Assembly (NCBI RefSeq): GCF_900111885.1
Contig: NZ_FOKG01000026.1
Location: 1 to 64,000, forward strand
DNA from: Amycolatopsis marina
GTDB lineage: Bacteria > Actinomycetota > Actinomycetes > Mycobacteriales > Pseudonocardiaceae
Direction of reading: 5' to 3'
DNA length: 64,000 bases
The notes under the pieces were generated by a model that was not told the origin of the DNA, made no database searches, and saw only the letters and a list, made by a program, of their open reading frames with translations. Shown in pieces: positions 60,630 to 64,000 of the stretch; the stretch's first letter is position 1, and every line of letters begins with the position of its first letter. Made by a program: the position numbers and the translations under genes.

Positions 60630-62036
60630 TCAGCGGCCGAGGACGCATTTGTCGTAGAGATCGAGCAGGCGTTGCTCCGGGTCGTACCGCTGTTTCAACG
60701 CCCGATAGGTCGTCCCGTCGTAGAGCCGCCAGAACTCGTCCCTGTCGTAGAAACTGGCGGAGTAGAGCGACTTTCGGCCACCCAGCCGGGTGACGGTCTG
60801 TTCGATGAGGCGGTTGTGGGTGCCGTCGTGTTCACCTTCGTCCAGTTCCACGGAGGACCAGAACCCGAAGTTCACGTACAGGGTGTCGGGATCCAGTTCG
60901 TAGAGCGGCCACCGTGTCCGGTCCCGCTGCTGGATCGGGCACACCCACACCGGGCTGATGCCGATTTCTCGTTCGAAGAAGTCCAGGAACTCGGCCGCCT
61001 TGTCTACCGGGACCTCGATGTCCTGCACGACGGTCTCCCTTGGCGCCGCGCCCCGAACCGCGTCGATCCGGGCCATCACCCGGTGCTTGCGCTCGAAGTT
61101 CACGACCTTCCAGTAGACGTCGGAACGCAACAGCCGCCTGCCGAGCAACAGGCGCACCGGCCGGTGTTGCACGCCGAGCGCACCTGAGCACCAGAACCAG
61201 TCGGTGTCCCACCGCCACAGGTAGTCCCGCACGGTCAGGTAGTCCTCGCGTCTGCGGCGGATCGACCGGTAGTAGATGCCCAACCAGGTGTAGTCGGAGG
61301 TGTACGGCGCCGTGTCGGTGAAGGTGCCGAGCGTCAGGTACTGCTGACCAGGGCCGAACACCGTGCCGTCCACGAAGTCCACCGGCTCGCCCCGGTACCG
61401 GCCGTCGCGGCAGACCTCGTCGAGTTCGGCGAAGTAGGCGTCCGGGTCGTCGTGGCGGATGTGCCGGATTCGGATGTAGGGCTTGACGGGCGTAAGCGCG
61501 ATGCGCAGTCGCAGTGCGTAGCCGAGGGTGCCGTAGGAGTTCGGAAAGCCGGTGAACAGGTCCCGGTGCTCGTTGTCCGGGGTCGCGACGACGACCTTTC
61601 CTTCGCCAGTGAGGATCTCCAGTTCGAGGACCGACTCGTGGGGCATTCCGTGCCGGAACGACGAGGACTCGATGCCCAGGCCAGTCACCGCTCCACCCAG
61701 GGTGATCGTCTTCAGTTGGGGAACGACCAGCGGCATGAGGCCGTGTTCGAGCGTGGCCCGGACCAGTTGCTCATAGGTGACCATGCCCTCGACGTCGGCG
61801 GTGAGCCCGTCGGGGTCGACGTGCAGCACCTCGGTGAACCCGGAGACGTCGAGTCCGTGCGGGGTTACCTTCCCGCGGCCGCGGAAGAGGTTGGAGGTGC
61901 GCTTGGCGAGGCGAATCGGGCTACCCCGCGGTACGGCCCGGAGTTGTGCGCGCAGGTGTTGGACCCGTGCGTGATGCCCCGGATGTTCGAGTCCGGCCGC
62001 TGATCCGGCACCGTGACCTCGGGCTGCGTCCGCCAT
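60630..62036 (-). CDS. tmsA: FAD-binding oxidoreductase, probable 10-methylene fatty acid reductase
   Basis: A 468-aa protein of the FAD_binding_4 (Rv0449c-like) family. The FAD region reads VTPHGLDVSGFTEVLHVD, MPLVVPQLKTITLGGAVTGL and GIESSSFRHGMPHESVLELE. The C-terminal part contains ISPVWVCPIQ and the RYDPEQRLLDLYDKCVLGR end. Expected role: reduction of the 10-methylene group made by the neighbouring methyltransferase. The frame is open upstream to 62267, but that part is His/Pro-rich translation of a G/T-rich spacer; the ATG at 62036 begins a normal protein. Confidence 0.8.
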   Translation of the reverse strand: MADAARGHGAGSAAGLEHPGHHARVQHLRAQLRAVPRGSPIRLAKRTSNLFRGRGKVTPHGLDVSGFTEVLHVDPDGLTADVEGMVTYEQLVRATLEHGLMPLVVPQLKTITLGGAVTGLGIESSSFRHGMPHESVLELEILTGEGKVVVATPDNEHRDLFTGFPNSYGTLGYALRLRIALTPVKPYIRIRHIRHDDPDAYFAELDEVCRDGRYRGEPVDFVDGTVFGPGQQYLTLGTFTDTAPYTSDYTWLGIYYRSIRRRREDYLTVRDYLWRWDTDWFWCSGALGVQHRPVRLLLGRRLLRSDVYWKVVNFERKHRVMARIDAVRGAAPRETVVQDIEVPVDKAAEFLDFFEREIGISPVWVCPIQQRDRTRWPLYELDPDTLYVNFGFWSSVELDEGEHDGTHNRLIEQTVTRLGGRKSLYSASFYDRDEFWRLYDGTTYRALKQRYDPEQRLLDLYDKCVLGR

Positions 62037-62387
62037 AGGTCCATCCTCGCTCGCAAGCCGCGCCGGGTCCACTGGGATTATCCGCTTGTACTCCGCCTGG
62101 GGCAGCCGAACCGCTGACTGCGGGTGGCAGATCCGAGGGGTTTGTGGAGGCGGGGTGGTCGGGTGGTGTGTCGGTGCCTGGTGGGTGTGGTGATGGTGAG
62201 GGTGTTGTCGGCGGCTGCCGCGCCTCCATTGTGGACCGAGTCCGCTCCACAGACTGCAACCGCGCAACGAGGACCGATCTTCGCCGGGACAGCCCCGGCA
62301 CCACCACGTTTCCCCCTGAACTAGTCACCCCACAAGGATAGGAAGTGGGTACGACAGAAACCGGGGCGGCGGTCCCGTTCCCTGGGT

Positions 62388-62436
62388 AATTGTCGCTACC
62401 GGCCACCTCGAAAGGGTGATGCGTGGAGCGACAATT
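62388..62436. repeat. Perfect 10-bp inverted repeat
   Basis: AATTGTCGCT (62388-62397) and AGCGACAATT (62427-62436) are perfect inverted copies separated by 29 bp. It could be an operator or part of an RNA stem. Confidence 0.7.
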
Positions 62437-62487
62437 GCGCAGGGCGCGCCGAGGGCGAGCCCGAAACCCCACCACGTGTCCCGGAAC

Positions 62488-62548
62488 GCGCACAAACCGC
62501 AAACTCGCGCGCACAAACCGCAAACACCCGCGCACAAACCGCCAACTC
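62488..62548. repeat. Three direct repeats with 21-bp period
   Basis: Copies of GCGCACAAACCGCAAACTC start at 62488, 62509 and 62530; the second ends CAC and the third has one internal A-to-C change. They end 24 bp before the stop codon of the universal stress protein gene. Confidence 0.85.
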
Positions 62549-62572
62549 GCGCCCCGAAAGTGCAAATTCGGG

Positions 62573-63475
62573 TTAGTTGGCGCGGAGGACGGCTACGGGG
62601 CAGGGGGCGTGGTAGAGGACGGCGTGGCTGACCGAGCCGAGGAAGACCCGGCTGACGGGACCGCGGCCGTTGCTGCCCACGACAACGAGCGTCGCGTCCT
62701 CGGCGTAGGTGAGGAGGGCGTGCGCGGGCCGGTCGTCCACACGTTCCCAGTGCACGGGCACGTCGGGGCAGTCCCGCTGTCGCGCGGCGACCTGCCTGCG
62801 GGCGGGTTCGTCCGCCTCGGCCGGGTTGTCCTGGCGCTCACCGGTGTGTGCCGGTTCCATGAGATCCAGCGGGTTGTCGGACCAGGCGTGCACGACACGC
62901 ACCGAGAGGCGATGGCGTCCGGCGAAGTCGAAAGCGAAGTCCACTGCTCGATCACTGGCAGGTGACCCGTCAGCGCCGACCACGACCGGTCCTTGCCCTG
63001 CCGTCTCGCCGGTGTGGCCCCGGACCACGACGACCGGGACTCGCGACGTTCGCACTGTCTCGCCCGCGGTGGAGCCGAGCAAGGCACGGGGCAGTGCGCT
63101 CAGTCCGGACGACCCGAGGACCAGTAGCGGGGACCTCTGCTCTTCGGCGATCATCGGCAACGTCTGCTCGGGCCTTCCGTCCGGCAGTGAGGTGTGCACC
63201 TCGAGTTCCGGCCGGACGGCTCGGCACTGCTCGGCCAGGGTGAGCAATCGGTTGTTCGCGAGTTTCCGGCCCTGTTCCTCGCCTCCCCAATCCATTCCGG
63301 TCCATCCGGCTGTCAGTACCGGAGGGGTCCACTGGAAGGCATGCACGATCAACAACGGACAGCCACGTGCCGCCGCCTCGTCCGCGGCCCAGTCCACGGC
63401 CGTTGCCGCACCGGCGGAGTCGTCGAACCCGACGACGACGGGTTGCCTGGTCGATGACGCCTGGTCGGAGACCAT
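62573..63475 (-). CDS. Universal stress protein, two tandem UspA domains
   Basis: A 300-aa cytosolic protein with two UspA domains of about 145 residues. Domain 1 begins VVVGFDDSAGAATAVDWAAD and has LVLGSSGLSALPRALLGSTA; domain 2 begins VVVGADGSPASDRAVDFAFD and ends with the ATP-binding GSNGRGPVSRVFLGSVSHAV. Tandem UspA proteins of this kind are often induced by hypoxia or starvation in actinobacteria; no regulatory site for that is visible here. Confidence 0.92.
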   Translation of the reverse strand: MVSDQASSTRQPVVVGFDDSAGAATAVDWAADEAAARGCPLLIVHAFQWTPPVLTAGWTGMDWGGEEQGRKLANNRLLTLAEQCRAVRPELEVHTSLPDGRPEQTLPMIAEEQRSPLLVLGSSGLSALPRALLGSTAGETVRTSRVPVVVVRGHTGETAGQGPVVVGADGSPASDRAVDFAFDFAGRHRLSVRVVHAWSDNPLDLMEPAHTGERQDNPAEADEPARRQVAARQRDCPDVPVHWERVDDRPAHALLTYAEDATLVVVGSNGRGPVSRVFLGSVSHAVLYHAPCPVAVLRAN

Positions 63476-63552
63476 CAGCTTCCTCCTGCGCGGGGATGCG
63501 ATGCCTGGCGTCTCCGGACTTCCCGGCCGTCAGGATTCCTACACGTCCGCGA

Positions 63553-63963
63553 TCAGCCCGGCCGCACCTCGGTGACCTTGAGCGGAACTCCCTGCTGACA
63601 GGTGGTCATCGTGTCCCGTTCGACGCGGCCGCGCACCACGACCTCGGCCCCGGCCCGCAGCTCCTGCTGTCCGCCGAGCAGGAGGTACGGCCCGCCCTCA
63701 CCGTCGAGCAGCAGGCAACCGGCTTCCACACCCTGCTGCACCACCCCACGCACCGTCACCTCGCCCCGGGTGGGTGGGGGTAACGACGCGGTCGTGTCCG
63801 GTGGGGGAGAACCGGGCGTGGTGGTCGGCAGCGGTGCGCTGCTCGGCACCGTGCTTTCCGGTTCGTCCTCGGGCTCGTCCGTGCCGCCGCATGCGGAGAG
63901 GGAAAGGGCCACGGCGAGCAGCAGTGCGACGCCGCAGGCCCGCCGGAGAAGATTCAACCGCAT
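63553..63963 (-). CDS. Small lipoprotein of unknown function
   Basis: A 136-aa lipoprotein. The signal peptide MRLNLLRRACGVALLLAVAL ends in the lipobox LSACGG (Cys near residue 25). An acidic, proline/threonine-rich linker follows. The C-terminal ~70 residues (VTVRGVVQQGVEAGCLLLDG, YLLLGG, VVVRGRVERDTMTTCQQGVP) look like a small beta-barrel, possibly OB-like, with two cysteines that could form a disulfide. The family is not recognised with confidence. Confidence 0.75.
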   Translation of the reverse strand: MRLNLLRRACGVALLLAVALSLSACGGTDEPEDEPESTVPSSAPLPTTTPGSPPPDTTASLPPPTRGEVTVRGVVQQGVEAGCLLLDGEGGPYLLLGGQQELRAGAEVVVRGRVERDTMTTCQQGVPLKVTEVRPG

Positions 63964-64000
63964 ATCCGCCTCCTGATTCGCGGGGTCTCCGCAATCGATG

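Larger units (their letters stand above)
62037..62572. other. 536-bp non-coding gap with repeats
   Basis: No gene is called. The stretch contains a strongly G/T-skewed segment (about 62137-62212), an inverted repeat at 62388-62436, and a three-copy 21-bp direct repeat near 62488-62548. It includes the upstream region of the 10-methyl fatty acid operon and the region downstream of the universal stress protein gene. Confidence 0.7.

Noticed and set aside
62037..62267. His- and Pro-rich N-terminal extension of the FAD oxidoreductase
   Set aside because: It translates a G/T-skewed spacer; the ATG at 62036 starts a normal protein.
1..64000. tRNA, rRNA, prophage or transposase genes
   Set aside because: No such sequences were recognised on either strand; no integrase or transposase-like protein is seen.

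Overview
The window is high-GC DNA from an actinomycete, most likely a member of the Pseudonocardiaceae (Amycolatopsis/Saccharomonospora-like). Pointers are the codon bias, an SsgA-family sporulation/division regulator, a 10-methyl fatty acid gene pair, DmdR/IdeR-type iron boxes, and a hydroxamate-siderophore NRPS of the erythrochelin/foroxymithine architecture. The genus is an inference from content; no rRNA or marker search was possible.

Layout: (1) 1-2431, one-carbon/methyl metabolism: the 3' part of sahH, four copies of an 18-bp perfect palindrome, then metF. (2) 2450-15622, an L-rhamnose regulon: a LacI-family regulator divergent from rhaTPQS (ABC importer), then rhaM (mutarotase), rhaI (isomerase), a fused rhamnulose-phosphate aldolase/dehydrogenase, a second sugar isomerase of the arabinose/fucose family, rhaB, and a tiny broken remnant resembling lutA. 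Two operator-like TGAAACG sites lie in the divergent control region and a 15-bp tandem repeat separates rhaS from rhaM. (3) 15630-19541, minus-strand genes: HtrA-like lipoprotein protease, DUF2203 protein, M74 murein endopeptidase with two peptidoglycan-binding domains, PucR regulator. (4) 19728-24691, a five-gene Liv-type ABC importer of unknown substrate. (5) 24768-30323: a saccharopine-dehydrogenase-like protein, a PP2C phosphatase, a solo HTH-methyltransferase-specificity fusion, a Ser/Thr kinase and a small methyltransferase. (6) 30460-58494, an iron-regulated siderophore locus: formyltransferase, ornithine N-hydroxylase, siderophore-binding lipoprotein, a 5179-aa four-module NRPS, an MbtH protein, two half-ABC transporters with complementary degenerate ATPase sites, an amidohydrolase, and a FecCD/FecE-type importer. 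(7) 58677-63963: SsgA-like protein, the 10-methyl fatty acid pair, a tandem universal stress protein and a small lipoprotein.

How region 6 works, as inferred: hydroxylase and formyltransferase make N5-formyl-N5-hydroxyornithine; NRPS modules 1 and 4 have nearly the same pocket (read as DVWIIGAVN and DVFILGAVN), module 3 has the known hydroxyornithine code DMENLGLIN, and a terminal condensation domain replaces a thioesterase, as expected for diketopiperazine release in foroxymithine/erythrochelin. Module 2 has an unusual pocket (DPQDFGVVQ), not the serine code expected for foroxymithine, so the product may be a new relative. Three candidate control regions carry four iron-box-like sites. The most distinctive non-siderophore feature is the phosphatase/DNA-methyltransferase/kinase group around an inverted repeat at 26871-26913.
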